Source: Paenibacillus sp. JDR-2 (GTDB taxonomy: Bacteria > Bacillota > Bacilli > Paenibacillales > Paenibacillaceae). From it: a DNA stretch of 64,000 nucleotides. Where the stretch lies: NCBI RefSeq assembly GCF_000023585.1, contig NC_012914.1, forward strand, positions 3,440,001 to 3,504,000, in the 5' to 3' direction. Below are positions 47,558-55,570 of the stretch, piece by piece (positions within the stretch are counted from its first letter, which is position 1; each line of letters begins with the position of its first letter). The translations under genes and the position numbers were made by a program. The notes beneath the pieces were generated by a model. The model saw nothing but the letters and a program-made list of their open reading frames with translations. It had not been told where the DNA came from and made no database searches.

Positions 47558-48340
47558 ATGAAGATCCAGATCCGGAACTTAAACAGCAGCTCGACGCCAA
47601 CGATTTTCCATCAGCATTCGATGATCGACTCCATTCGGGATTTCAATCTAACCATTGAACCCGGCAAAATTTATGGTTTAGTTGGATCCCTTGGCAGCGG
47701 AGGCTGGCTCCTCAGTTATTTTCTAGCCGGAAGGGAGGAGCTGTTGTCGGAATGTCTGGATATGTCCCACTCGATCATAACCTTGGATGATAACCCCGTA
47801 AACAATGATGTCTTAAAACGTATTTCTTGTTATGTAGGCGAAGGGGTTGCCGAGTTTCCGTATCGCAAGTTCAATACCTATCCCGGTCCGCTTACATGGC
47901 AAATACGAAGGGTTCGGTCGGTCGCCGATCAGATTAAAGAGGGGCTTAAGCGGAGCGGGAACCCGTTAGCCCTAGAGCAAATCGCCGGGTTGTTCGAGTT
48001 ATCCGGATTAGACAAACCAAAGCGTTATCAGGGCAAAATTTATCGTCCCCTTGAATTCAACAGCGGCGAGCGATGGAGAGCTTCTATGGCGATTGGTTAT
48101 GCTTTTCAGAAAAAGTTATATTGCGTTCCTTGGATCGAACCCCATGGACTCTTTTATATTCTAGGGCAGCTTGGAAGAAAACTACTCGGTATCCTCAGAG
48201 AATCCGGTGCGTCGGTAATCGTACCCGTAAGCGATGAAAAATATATTGCGGGTTTGGCCGATGAGATTGTTTATTTGAAGCCCTATGATTTATGGAAAGA
48301 CAATCAAACGGATGAAAATGTCATAAAGTTATCGGAATAA
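47558..48340 (+). CDS. ABC ATPase-like protein with degenerate nucleotide-binding motifs
   Basis: 260 residues from ATG 47558, with GGTGGTGGGGA upstream. The overall layout is that of an ABC ATPase (FNLTIEPGKIYGLVGSLGSGG, later FNSGERWRASMAIGYA and a D-loop-like tail). However, the Walker A positions that should be Lys and Ser/Thr are Gly49 and Trp50, the signature LSGGQ is FNSGER, and the Walker B Asp is missing (CVPWIEPH). It is therefore unlikely to hydrolyse ATP in the normal way. No membrane partner is adjacent. The ORF is intact, so it may have a binding or regulatory function. Confidence 0.7.
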   Translation: MKIQIRNLNSSSTPTIFHQHSMIDSIRDFNLTIEPGKIYGLVGSLGSGGWLLSYFLAGREELLSECLDMSHSIITLDDNPVNNDVLKRISCYVGEGVAEFPYRKFNTYPGPLTWQIRRVRSVADQIKEGLKRSGNPLALEQIAGLFELSGLDKPKRYQGKIYRPLEFNSGERWRASMAIGYAFQKKLYCVPWIEPHGLFYILGQLGRKLLGILRESGASVIVPVSDEKYIAGLADEIVYLKPYDLWKDNQTDENVIKLSE

Positions 48341-48343
48341 TCA

Positions 48344-48374
48344 AGAAGCCGCACAGGAAGTGCGGCTTCTTTTA
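48344..48374 (+). terminator. intrinsic terminator
   Basis: AGAAGCCGCAC and GTGCGGCTTCT form a perfect 11-bp stem with a 5-nt loop followed by T4. Confidence 0.88.
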
Positions 48375-48458
48375 AATAGGCTGAGTTTTACCGCTCGGCA
48401 TCTATTCTACGGAGAAGAATAATATGGAGATAGGAAGTCATTTCGGTGAGGTGAAAAA

Positions 48459-49358
48459 ATGTCCTATCTCTATTATCCTTATATCGGCTGGAAGCAGCAA
48501 TGCACTAACGTGCCGCTCGTATTTCCTGCGCAGCATCAGAACCGTCATCCGGGATTCGAATATCCGATGAATCCACGCCCCTTATCGGATAATCCGTATT
48601 ATAAAGGAAGCGGAAAGCTTAAAGATAAGGTGGCTATCATTTCCGGTGGAGACAGCGGAATCGGCCGGGCCGTAGCGATTGCTTTTGCCAAGGAAGGGGC
48701 GGATCTGGTTATTCCTTATCTGGATGAGCACCGGGATGCGGAAGAAACCAAACAGATGATCACCAAGCTTGGACGAAAATGCGTAATGATGCCTATCGAT
48801 TTACGGATTGAGGAGAATTGCAAGACCGTCGTGGATACAACGATCAAGACATTCGGAAAATTAAATATATTGGTGAACAATCATGGCGTCCAGTTTCATA
48901 AGAAAAGCATTCTGGAAATTACGCGGGAACAGTTGATGAATACTTTCCAGACGAATATCATCTCTTTTTTCGATATGACCAAAGCGGCCTTGCCTCATCT
49001 CTGCGCGGGAAGCACGATAATTAATACAACTTCGGATACGGCATTTTCGGGAATGGCCAATATGGTCGATTATACCGCAACCAAAGGGGCAATCGTCTCG
49101 TTTACACGCTCATTATCGTTGCAGCTGGCTGAGAAGGGGATCCGGGTAAACGCCGTAGCGCCGGGTCCAACCTGGACACCCTTAATCCCTTCGGCATTTA
49201 CTGCAGAAGAGGTAACAACATTCGCTACCGACGTTCCCTTAAGACGTCCGGGGCAGCCATTTGAGCTTGCGCCAACATACGTGCTGCTGGCATCAGACGA
49301 TTCATCCTACATATCGGGACAGGTGTACTTCGTTAATGGCGGCTCGATTGTCACATAG
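48459..49358 (+). CDS. short-chain dehydrogenase/reductase (YhdF/YhxC-like)
   Basis: 299 residues. A 50-residue N-terminal extension rich in Tyr and Pro precedes the SDR core: cofactor loop SGGDSGIGR (62-70), LVNNHG, catalytic Ser192 region and Tyr205-x3-Lys209 in YTATK. The long N-terminal tail and sequence match the group that includes B. subtilis general stress proteins of the YhdF/YhxC type. The substrate is unknown. It probably uses NADP. Confidence 0.9.
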   Translation: MSYLYYPYIGWKQQCTNVPLVFPAQHQNRHPGFEYPMNPRPLSDNPYYKGSGKLKDKVAIISGGDSGIGRAVAIAFAKEGADLVIPYLDEHRDAEETKQMITKLGRKCVMMPIDLRIEENCKTVVDTTIKTFGKLNILVNNHGVQFHKKSILEITREQLMNTFQTNIISFFDMTKAALPHLCAGSTIINTTSDTAFSGMANMVDYTATKGAIVSFTRSLSLQLAEKGIRVNAVAPGPTWTPLIPSAFTAEEVTTFATDVPLRRPGQPFELAPTYVLLASDDSSYISGQVYFVNGGSIVT

Positions 49359-49396
49359 ACCATGTACCATTTCGATAGGGGCGAGGTGGAACGGCC

Positions 49397-49588
49397 ATGA
49401 AGCTTACTTTAGAGATTGCCAAGCATCTGCTTGCGGTTGCAGAACATAAAGCCGTTCAGCTGGGGCTTGCTTGTGATATCGCCATTGCAGACGAAGGGGC
49501 TAATCTGGTTGCCTTCCACCGCATGGATAACGCCAGAATTGGGGATATCGAGGTTTGCCAGAGCAAAGCCTGGACGAGTGCAGGATAG
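49397..49588 (+). pseudogene. truncated GlcG/HbpS family (heme-binding-like) gene
   Basis: 63 codons matching the N-terminal half of GlcG/HbpS proteins (LTLEIAKHLLAVAEHKA, IAIADEGANLVAFHRMDNA, CQSKAWTSAG); the family is normally about 135-150 residues. The frame stops at the point where the conserved Lys-Ala-x-Thr-A helix should continue, and the remaining half is absent downstream. It lies 38 nt after the SDR gene and may once have formed an operon with it. Confidence 0.7.
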
Positions 49589-49617
49589 GCTCGTTGGATG
49601 CGAATGAATGAGAAAAA

Positions 49618-49662
49618 TAGAAAGCTCCTCTCCTTGACGGGGGGGGGAGCTTTCTATTTTTC
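49618..49662. terminator. bidirectional intrinsic terminator with a nine-G run
   Basis: AATAGAAAGCTCC pairs with GGAGCTTTCTATT; the loop side contains a run of nine G (49639-49647), a likely slippage site. T5 follows on the plus strand and, on the minus strand, it closes the gene at 49661. Confidence 0.8.
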
Positions 49663-50123
49663 AGTGAGAACGAAGGCTGATCGGATAATCTCCGTCAATC
49701 GTGTGAAATAGGATCGTGTTCTCAGAAGTCCATGTAGGGGCGGTAAGTTGTAAGGCATTTTTTATTGAAGGAGAGCTGCTAATAAGATGTATCGGCTCTT
49801 CATTCAATCTTTTAATGATTAAACCATTCAAAAAGGATTCGCTTTTGTAAATATAATAGAAATAATTAGTCTCGCCTAATGTCGCCGTTCTTTGTGCGAT
49901 ATAAATTTTGTTCGTTCCTTGAGGCGAAATTAGCGAATTATATTCATATCCCCAAAGTTTGTAGAAAAACATATATCCCGAGAATAGGGCTAAAAGGAGT
50001 AACACCAGTGGTGAGAAGCAGTGAAAATTGAAAGTTGTATGAATAAAGAAGATAGATGAGCAGATCCGCAATAATCATAAGAGTGAGGATGGTTATAGAA
50101 AATCTTTTTTTTATGGAAAGCAA
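49661..50123 (-). pseudogene. two-helix membrane protein, probably frameshifted
   Basis: The downstream frame (49661 to about 50071) gives LVLLLLALFSGYMFFYKLWG and then a 90-residue extracellular-type domain of unknown function. It has only a poor TTG start and no ribosome site. In the adjacent frame, a TTG at 50123 with GGGAG 10 nt ahead encodes IKKRFSITILTLMIIADLLIYLLYSY, a good first membrane helix. A one-base difference near 50015-50025 would join both into one protein of about 155 residues. I therefore infer a broken or mis-sequenced gene. The family is not recognised. Confidence 0.5.
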
Positions 50124-50278
50124 TATTAATCAACTCCCATGGTTCATCGGTTAATGAATAACTTTATAGACGGAAAAATTTCATGAAGGTTTCCATCTTG
50201 AATAAATAAGGAAAAAATATCCTCATTTGTGTTAAACTTGATAAGCATCATAGGATTATATAAACAGGAGGATCATAA

Positions 50279-50455
50279 ATGTCTAGTGAAAGCGTCTTTT
50301 CCATGTTTGCTATACTACCCATGATTTTAGTTGTTGTATACGGGTTGTTTATCCTTATGGGGTTATACGCTCTTTATCTTATTATAAAATTCTTGATTCG
50401 GGGTATTGCGGCGTTGGATATCTATCTGGACGAAAAACGAAACGGAAGATTTTGA
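50279..50455 (+). CDS. 58-residue small membrane protein
   Basis: A short frame with an excellent ribosome site (AGGAGG 50266-50271, 7-nt spacing) and ATG start. The product has one long or two short hydrophobic helices (about 8-42; AILPMILVVVYGLFILMGLY, then ALYLIIKFLI) and a charged tail (DIYLDEKRNGRF). A terminator follows 32 nt later, so this looks like a real monocistronic small gene. No family is recognised. Confidence 0.65.
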   Translation: MSSESVFSMFAILPMILVVVYGLFILMGLYALYLIIKFLIRGIAALDIYLDEKRNGRF

Positions 50456-50486
50456 TAAAATGAAGGTTGCATATCATTAATTAAGA

Positions 50487-50523
50487 GAGGCAACGGCCGA
50501 ATAATCGGCTGTTGTCTTTTTTT
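50487..50523 (+). terminator. intrinsic terminator
   Basis: CAACGGCCGA pairs with TCGGCTGTTG (one G-T) around an ATAA loop, followed by C and T7. Confidence 0.85.
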
Positions 50524-50547
50524 ATACGCAGACTTAAGTCATTATCG

Positions 50548-50613
50548 TGCAATTTGATTAATATGTTGCATAAATGATGATTAAGGCATACAATGACTTA
50601 TATAATGTTGCAT
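50548..50613 (+). promoter_or_regulatory. promoter region with repeated ATGTTGCAT boxes
   Basis: ATGTTGCAT occurs at 50563-50571 and 50605-50613, 42 bp apart (about four helical turns), and an inverse half-site TGCAA is at 50548-50552. TATAAT (50601-50606) touches the second box. This is a candidate operator for the DeoR-type regulator encoded at 50661, allowing looped binding. The -35 box is unclear. Confidence 0.45.
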
Positions 50614-50660
50614 GAAAACTTAGATATTTGAGAAAATCCGGAAGAGGTGGTAAAGAGGTC

Positions 50661-51437
50661 ATGTTTCAGGAAGAACGAATCAACGCCATTATGGAGCATT
50701 TAAATCAGCATAAGCGGATCGATATTAAAGACATGTGCCAGAAGTTCGACGTATCCCGCGATACGGCTCGCCGGGATCTGCTGAGGATGGAGGAGCTTGG
50801 TCTTATTCTCAGAACGCATGGGGGAGCAGTTCTGCCGAAGAAGTCGAGAGAGGTATTCGAGTACAAGGATCGGCTTGTCAAAGATTCCGACGTCAAGCGC
50901 GATATCGGACGCCTTGCCGCATCGCTTGTAAAAGATGGCGACTATATTATGATGGACGCTTCAACTACCGTACAGTTCACCGCCGAACACCTTACGGCAG
51001 AAAGAGTGGTTGCCGTTACGAATTCCATTGACATTGCTGATGCCTTGTCACGGAAGAATGCCGTAAGGACGTATCTGCTGGGAGGGGAGCTGAATATTAA
51101 ACACCGTTTCCTGTTCGGCCAAGCGACGATCGATAATTTAGCCGATTACCAAGTGGATAAATTATTCCTTGGCGCATGCGGAATAACGGCAAACGGTTTA
51201 TCCTATCCCGATGTGGAGGATGGGGTAGTTAAACGCGAGATGATCAAGAAAGCGAATCAGGTCATTCTTTTGGCGGACCATACAAAGTTCGGCGAACAGA
51301 TGTTTTATAAAATCGGGGGCTTAGACGCCATTGATCTCCTGATTACGGATCAGCAGCCTGACCGGGATATGATGGAAAAGCTTGCGGAGCATCATGTAGA
51401 ACTACGCGTCGTATCGGAGGAGGATTTGGATGATTAA
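50661..51437 (+). CDS. DeoR family transcriptional regulator
   Basis: 258 residues from ATG 50661, with GAGGTGG 10 nt upstream. The N-terminal DeoR helix-turn-helix (1-60; QEERINAIMEHLNQHKRIDIKDM, SRDTARRDLLRMEELG, then RTHGGAV) is followed by the DeoR sensor domain (75-235) typical for phosphorylated sugar ligands. It overlaps the HAD phosphatase gene by 8 nt and probably represses this three-gene operon. Confidence 0.92.
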   Translation: MFQEERINAIMEHLNQHKRIDIKDMCQKFDVSRDTARRDLLRMEELGLILRTHGGAVLPKKSREVFEYKDRLVKDSDVKRDIGRLAASLVKDGDYIMMDASTTVQFTAEHLTAERVVAVTNSIDIADALSRKNAVRTYLLGGELNIKHRFLFGQATIDNLADYQVDKLFLGACGITANGLSYPDVEDGVVKREMIKKANQVILLADHTKFGEQMFYKIGGLDAIDLLITDQQPDRDMMEKLAEHHVELRVVSEEDLDD

Positions 51438-52239
51438 ACTTATTGTCAGCGATTTGGACGGCACGCTGCTGGATAAAAGCAAACAAATTAACGAGCGGGA
51501 CCGCCAGGCAGTTAGAAAAGCTTATGAAAGTGGTCTCGATTTATGTATCGCATCCGGCAGGATGAATGCCGAGATTACCGTCATTATGCAGCCATTCCCG
51601 AATAAATATCATGCTGTTGGTCAAAACGGGGCAACCGTCCGGATGAATAACGAGCATCTGCTTGGAGCAATGGATTTTGCACCCGAATTATCCCTGCAGC
51701 TGCTACAAGCGGTCCCTCGCGAGGAATTCATAAGCTTCGTTCATTGCACGGACGACTCTTATTATGCGCGGGTGGATAATGAAGTTTCCCGTTCCGTCCA
51801 GAAACGTATTATGTCGGAAAGCTCTATTCATCACAAGTTGGAGGAAGCTCTGGCAAACGATGAGTTCCGTTGCAGTAAGCTCGCTTGTTTCGGAGATTTA
51901 GGCAAGCTTAGCAAGCTGGAAGCCCAATTGAATCGCAAGTTCTCCGGGCAGATTGAGACTTTTATCAGCGATAAGGATTGTCTGGATATTATGCCGCTTA
52001 ACGTTTCCAAAGGCACGGGTATATCGCTCCTCATTCAGGAACTGGGAATTGCTCCGGATGAAATCGCGTGTATCGGCGACTCGTTTAACGATCTTTCGAT
52101 GTTTGCCTTAACGCCGCACAGCTATGCAATGATCGAAAGCCATGATGAAATCCGCGAGCAGGCTAGTACGGTTGTTCATTCCGTTGCTGAAGCTATCGAT
52201 CATATCATTGCCTACAATACCATGTCGGTCGCGAATTAG
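51430..52239 (+). CDS. Cof-type HAD hydrolase (sugar phosphatase)
   Basis: 269 residues with HAD motif I DLDGTLLD (Asp8/Asp10), a Cof-type cap region and motif IV IGDSFNDLSMF near residues 217-227. Such enzymes remove phosphate from sugar phosphates or flavin-like compounds. Placement between a DeoR regulator and an MFS transporter suggests a sugar-phosphate substrate. It starts inside the regulator gene (8-nt overlap). Confidence 0.92.
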   Translation: MIKLIVSDLDGTLLDKSKQINERDRQAVRKAYESGLDLCIASGRMNAEITVIMQPFPNKYHAVGQNGATVRMNNEHLLGAMDFAPELSLQLLQAVPREEFISFVHCTDDSYYARVDNEVSRSVQKRIMSESSIHHKLEEALANDEFRCSKLACFGDLGKLSKLEAQLNRKFSGQIETFISDKDCLDIMPLNVSKGTGISLLIQELGIAPDEIACIGDSFNDLSMFALTPHSYAMIESHDEIREQASTVVHSVAEAIDHIIAYNTMSVAN

Positions 52240-52255
52240 GACAGGGGATGAGAGC

Positions 52256-53455
52256 ATGAAACGAATCGTCTGGTTAAGCTGTTTAGCGTACTTCTTGGTG
52301 GGGCTGGCAACCGTTGCTTTTGGCGCCTTGCTACCCGAATTGCTGCAGGTCTACGGTAAAAGCTACAGCAGCGGCGGACAGCTCGTATTCGCGCAATTCG
52401 CCGGCTTTTTCCTCGGAGTTGTCCTGACTCCCAGACTAACCGTACTATTCGGATATCCGAGAACGATCTGGCTAGGAATGCTTTTTCTCGTCATGGCGCA
52501 AGCTTTGCTTTTCTTTAGTCCGATGTGGGCATTGGTCATTATACTCGCCGTACTGAATGGTTGCGGGTTCGGAATGACACAAACGGCGTTAGGCACTTAT
52601 TTGCTGGAGATCAGCGATCAAGCTGCGGTAACGATGAGTCGTCTGGAAGTTGCTTTTGGAGTTGGCGCTTTATTCATGCCTTTGATCTCGAGCGTATTGA
52701 TTGCGCAAGCCGTCTGGGAGTGGTCGTTTGGCATAATTGCGCTTCTAGCTTTGGTCAATCTCCTGTTCTGGAGCAGAAAAGCAATGGGCACTCCGGTAAT
52801 TGATTCTTCCTCCATTCATCCATTGCCTACAACTGACAATACAATGAAATCGAAAAAAACTCCGATTCCTTTAGCCTCGCTAGTTTATTTTACCTTGTTT
52901 GTATTCCTCTACGTAGGTCTGGAAACAAGCCTTATTAATTTCCTGCCGTCGATCTTCTCCAAGCATTTCTCCATTCATGCGTCTAACGCAAGCCTGTCGG
53001 TTACCTTATTCTGGGTCGCAATGATTATTGGGAGATTCTTCTCCGGTTATCTTGCCGAGAGGATTCGGTACAACCGTTTCTTGCTCGTCAGTGCAATAGG
53101 TGCCGGACTATGTCTCGTTTGCATGCCGGTTATGAAGCATTCAATCGCCGCATTTGCTCTTGTCCTGTTAACCGGTTTGTTCTTATCAGGAATCTTTGCC
53201 ATTTTGATTGTATATGCGAACAGTGTTTTCGAGGGGAATACGAAGCAGATCACCAGCATTCTGATTGCATCGGGAGGAATTGGCGGGGCAATTCTGCCAC
53301 TCGTTATCGGGTGGTGCATGGACCGGATATCGACATCCAGCACGTTGGTTATCCTGGCTGCCTGCTCGTTCCTGCTGTTAATATGTCTTTACAGAATCAG
53401 AATGAATTTGCAATCGAAAGCAGCTCAAATAGCGAATAAGAATTTAAGCTTGTAA
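52256..53455 (+). CDS. MFS transporter
   Basis: 399 residues from ATG 52256 behind AGGGGATGAG, 16 nt after the HAD gene. About twelve hydrophobic helices in two halves with a central loop around residue 185-200 (SRKAMGTP). The sequence resembles the fucose-permease/sugar branch of the family. It is the third gene of the DeoR operon and probably carries the sugar whose phosphate is handled by the HAD enzyme; the direction and ligand are not known. Confidence 0.85.
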   Translation: MKRIVWLSCLAYFLVGLATVAFGALLPELLQVYGKSYSSGGQLVFAQFAGFFLGVVLTPRLTVLFGYPRTIWLGMLFLVMAQALLFFSPMWALVIILAVLNGCGFGMTQTALGTYLLEISDQAAVTMSRLEVAFGVGALFMPLISSVLIAQAVWEWSFGIIALLALVNLLFWSRKAMGTPVIDSSSIHPLPTTDNTMKSKKTPIPLASLVYFTLFVFLYVGLETSLINFLPSIFSKHFSIHASNASLSVTLFWVAMIIGRFFSGYLAERIRYNRFLLVSAIGAGLCLVCMPVMKHSIAAFALVLLTGLFLSGIFAILIVYANSVFEGNTKQITSILIASGGIGGAILPLVIGWCMDRISTSSTLVILAACSFLLLICLYRIRMNLQSKAAQIANKNLSL

Positions 53456-53469
53456 ATAATGAATAAATA

Positions 53470-53496
53470 CGAAAAGCCGGGAACTACGGCTTTTTT
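53470..53496 (+). terminator. intrinsic terminator
   Basis: AAAAGCCG and CGGCTTTTTT pair around a 7-nt loop just after the MFS gene. Confidence 0.82.
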
Positions 53497-53568
53497 GTTT
53501 GACCGGAATTTCCGTTTCCATGTTAGTATTGAAGTAATTAATTGGAAAACTCGAAAGGGCGGGTAGTA

Positions 53569-53937
53569 GTGAAGTCATTAGGGGCTAGCTTATTGCTTAC
53601 CGCATTTTTTCTTCTGGAGCTTGTGGCATTTATTGTTTTTGGTTATTGGGGTTATCACCTGCAATCCGTTAGAATCATTAGTATCCTATTAGCAGTGGCA
53701 GCGCCACTTGTTCTTGCGGTTCTCTGGGGAATGTTTCTCTCGCCAAAAGCATCTGTGGCCATTTTCTCCTATCCGGTAAGGACGGCGTTAAAGCTGGTGG
53801 TTTTCTTGGCCGCTTCAGGCGCATTATACTCAACCGGACATGAGAAGCTAAGTCTTGCTTTTCTGATTATATCCGTCTTGCTGATCGCGGCTGTATTTCT
53901 TTTGAATTTGCATAAGGTCGATACCGTAGGTAAATGA
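53569..53937 (+). CDS. YrdB family (DUF2568) membrane protein
   Basis: 122 residues from GTG 53569, preceded by AAAGGGCGGG; the frame extends a few codons upstream to a TTG with a poorer site. Four transmembrane helices are seen, with the family's FLLELVAFIVFGYWGYH motif and the central GMFLSPKASV stretch. B. subtilis YrdB belongs here; its function is not known. Confidence 0.82.
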   Translation: MKSLGASLLLTAFFLLELVAFIVFGYWGYHLQSVRIISILLAVAAPLVLAVLWGMFLSPKASVAIFSYPVRTALKLVVFLAASGALYSTGHEKLSLAFLIISVLLIAAVFLLNLHKVDTVGK

Positions 53938-53941
53938 ATGG

Positions 53942-53967
53942 AGGCTGCCACTTAAGGCAGCCTTTTG
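53942..53967 (+). terminator. intrinsic terminator
   Basis: GGCTGCC and GGCAGCC form a 7-bp stem with a 6-nt loop and TTTT, right after the YrdB gene. Confidence 0.75.
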
Positions 53968-53974
53968 CTTATCC

Positions 53975-54559
53975 CTAAACCGTATGGACGACCTGGTCGA
54001 TAATCCCGTAGTCAAGCGCTTCTTGGGCGGAGAGAAAATAATCGCGGTCCATGTCCTTTTCGATTTTCTCGAGCGGCTGACCGGTACGGTCGGCCGCGAT
54101 CCGATTCAACCGGGCTCTCGTATCGAGGATCCGCTTCGCGCTGATTGCGATATCGCTAGCTTGGCCCTGGGCGCCGCCATGCGGCTGGTGGATCATGACC
54201 TCGCTGCTAGGCAGGGCAAACCGTTTGCCTTTGGCTCCGCTTAGAAGCAGGATAGCCGCAAACGAAGCAGCCATCCCTACGCAAATCGTATGGACCTCGG
54301 GTTTTATATACTGCATCGTGTCATAGATCGCAAAGCCTGCCGTGGTTGAGCCTCCGGGAGAATTAATGTACAGGCTGATTTCCTTATCCGGGTCCTCGGC
54401 GGCAAGAAATAAGAGCTGTGCTACAATACTGTTCGCTACCTGGTCATCAATGGCTGAGCCAAGGAAGACAATCCGGTCCTTAAGAAGCCGGGAGTAAATA
54501 TCATAGGAACGTTCTCCGCGATTGGACTGTTCAACGACATAGGGGATAAAGCTGCTCAT
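53975..54559 (-). CDS. clpP: ClpP-like ATP-dependent protease subunit
   Basis: 194 residues, the standard length. The catalytic Ser99 (GMAASFAA), His124 (VMIHQPHGG) and an Asp in [13 protein letters not shown] are all present. The residue after Ser99 is Phe where Met is common. No clpX, clpC or tig gene is adjacent, so this is probably one of several ClpP paralogues, and its partner ATPase is not known. A GAGGGATTAC ribosome site precedes the ATG. A 14-bp inverted repeat lies upstream at 54616-54665. Confidence 0.9.
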   Translation of the reverse strand: MSSFIPYVVEQSNRGERSYDIYSRLLKDRIVFLGSAIDDQVANSIVAQLLFLAAEDPDKEISLYINSPGGSTTAGFAIYDTMQYIKPEVHTICVGMAASFAAILLLSGAKGKRFALPSSEVMIHQPHGGAQGQASDIAISAKRILDTRARLNRIAADRTGQPLEKIEKDMDRDYFLSAQEALDYGIIDQVVHTV

Positions 54560-54615
54560 TGTAATCCCTCTTTCCTTTGGTTGATGTCTTACAATTCGGC
54601 AAACGAAAAGGGGAT

Positions 54616-54665
54616 GCGAAAAGATACGCCGTAAAATTTATTTTGCTGTTGCGTATCTTTTTCGC
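54616..54665. repeat. inverted repeat between clpP and the sigma factor gene
   Basis: GCGAAAAGATACGC (54616-54629) and GCGTATCTTTTTCGC (54651-54665) are inverse copies apart from one extra T, around a 21-nt A/T-rich centre. It lies in the 166-bp divergent intergenic region and may be an operator or a regulatory RNA stem. Confidence 0.5.
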
Positions 54666-54725
54666 GGGCTCACTCGTTTACTGAATTAAGGATGCGTATA
54701 ATAGGAAAAAGCGGAGGTGTCCGAT

Positions 54726-55445
54726 ATGATTGATGCAATGACGGAAAAAGAACATATAGAATGGGAACGGCTGCAACAAGTACTCGGCCGCTATTGCTTG
54801 ACTTTAACCAAATCCCGGGTGGAAGCGGAGGATTTAACGCAGGATACATGGATTAAGGTCATGGATTCGGCGCAGCTGACGGAGCATGCCAATCCTGAAG
54901 CTTATTTGCTTCGGATTGCCCGCAATAACTGGATTGACCGGGTAAGACGCCAGTCTAGCCATGCACGGATGATGGAATCCGTCCGGGGCTCAGCGGTTTA
55001 TCATGCCATGCCGGACGAGAGCCGAATCGGAACCGAAGTGGTCATGCAGGCGCTGATGACTTTCCTGTCTCCGCTTCAAAGGGCGGTCTTTCTGCTGAGG
55101 GACGTTATCGGGTATTCGGCACAGGAAACGGCATTGCGATTAGGACTAACTCCAGGCGCGGTAAAAGCGGCTTTGCATCGGGCCCGCGCGGCATTACCGC
55201 AGGTTAGACAGGCGGTTGAAGCAGGTTCGCTGCCTGTTCCGAAAGAAGAAGGGCTGCGGGATGTCTTGCGTGCGCTTGCTATTGCTTATGAAGGCGGCAA
55301 TATTGAAGCGATGCTTACGCTTGCGCAGCAAGGAGAACTGGAGCCGGCGCCGGCAATTGCGTTGCTGCAAGGCAGAAGACTTCGGGCAGCCTCGAATCAG
55401 GCCCGCCGTGGCGATTCCGTACCGTCAATGATGCTGGCCGCTTGA
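54726..55445 (+). CDS. ECF-like RNA polymerase sigma factor
   Basis: 239 residues from ATG 54726 (GGAGG 8 nt upstream). Region 2 is visible in AEDLTQDTWIKVM and AYLLRIARNNWIDRVRRQ, and region 4 in LSPLQRAVFLLRDVIGYSAQETALRLGLTPGAVKAALHRAR. A C-terminal tail of about 75 residues follows, helical and not part of the core; it may take the place of an anti-sigma factor. No anti-sigma gene is adjacent. The next gene downstream is the ger operon, but a terminator-like stem and its own ribosome site make co-control uncertain. A TATAAT box lies at 54697-54702. Confidence 0.85.
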   Translation: MIDAMTEKEHIEWERLQQVLGRYCLTLTKSRVEAEDLTQDTWIKVMDSAQLTEHANPEAYLLRIARNNWIDRVRRQSSHARMMESVRGSAVYHAMPDESRIGTEVVMQALMTFLSPLQRAVFLLRDVIGYSAQETALRLGLTPGAVKAALHRARAALPQVRQAVEAGSLPVPKEEGLRDVLRALAIAYEGGNIEAMLTLAQQGELEPAPAIALLQGRRLRAASNQARRGDSVPSMMLAA

Positions 55446-55462
55446 TAAAATATACAATGCAT

Positions 55463-55507
55463 GCACGAAGGAGCACGGCCGTTACAGGCAGTGCTTCTTT
55501 TTTTTGC
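55463..55507 (+). terminator. possible terminator after the sigma factor gene
   Basis: AGCAC and GTGCT pair around a GC-rich loop, followed by C and a long T run. The stem is short, so read-through into the ger genes is possible. Confidence 0.45.
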
Positions 55508-55570
55508 TGGCGAATAACGCAATCCGAATTAGCTAAAAATATCCACGAGATCAGGAAAGGAGTGGTAAAT

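Noticed and set aside
50283..50300. A TGAAAGCG-containing sequence resembling a catabolite-response element
   Set aside because: The right half does not fit the consensus and it lies inside the small membrane-protein gene.
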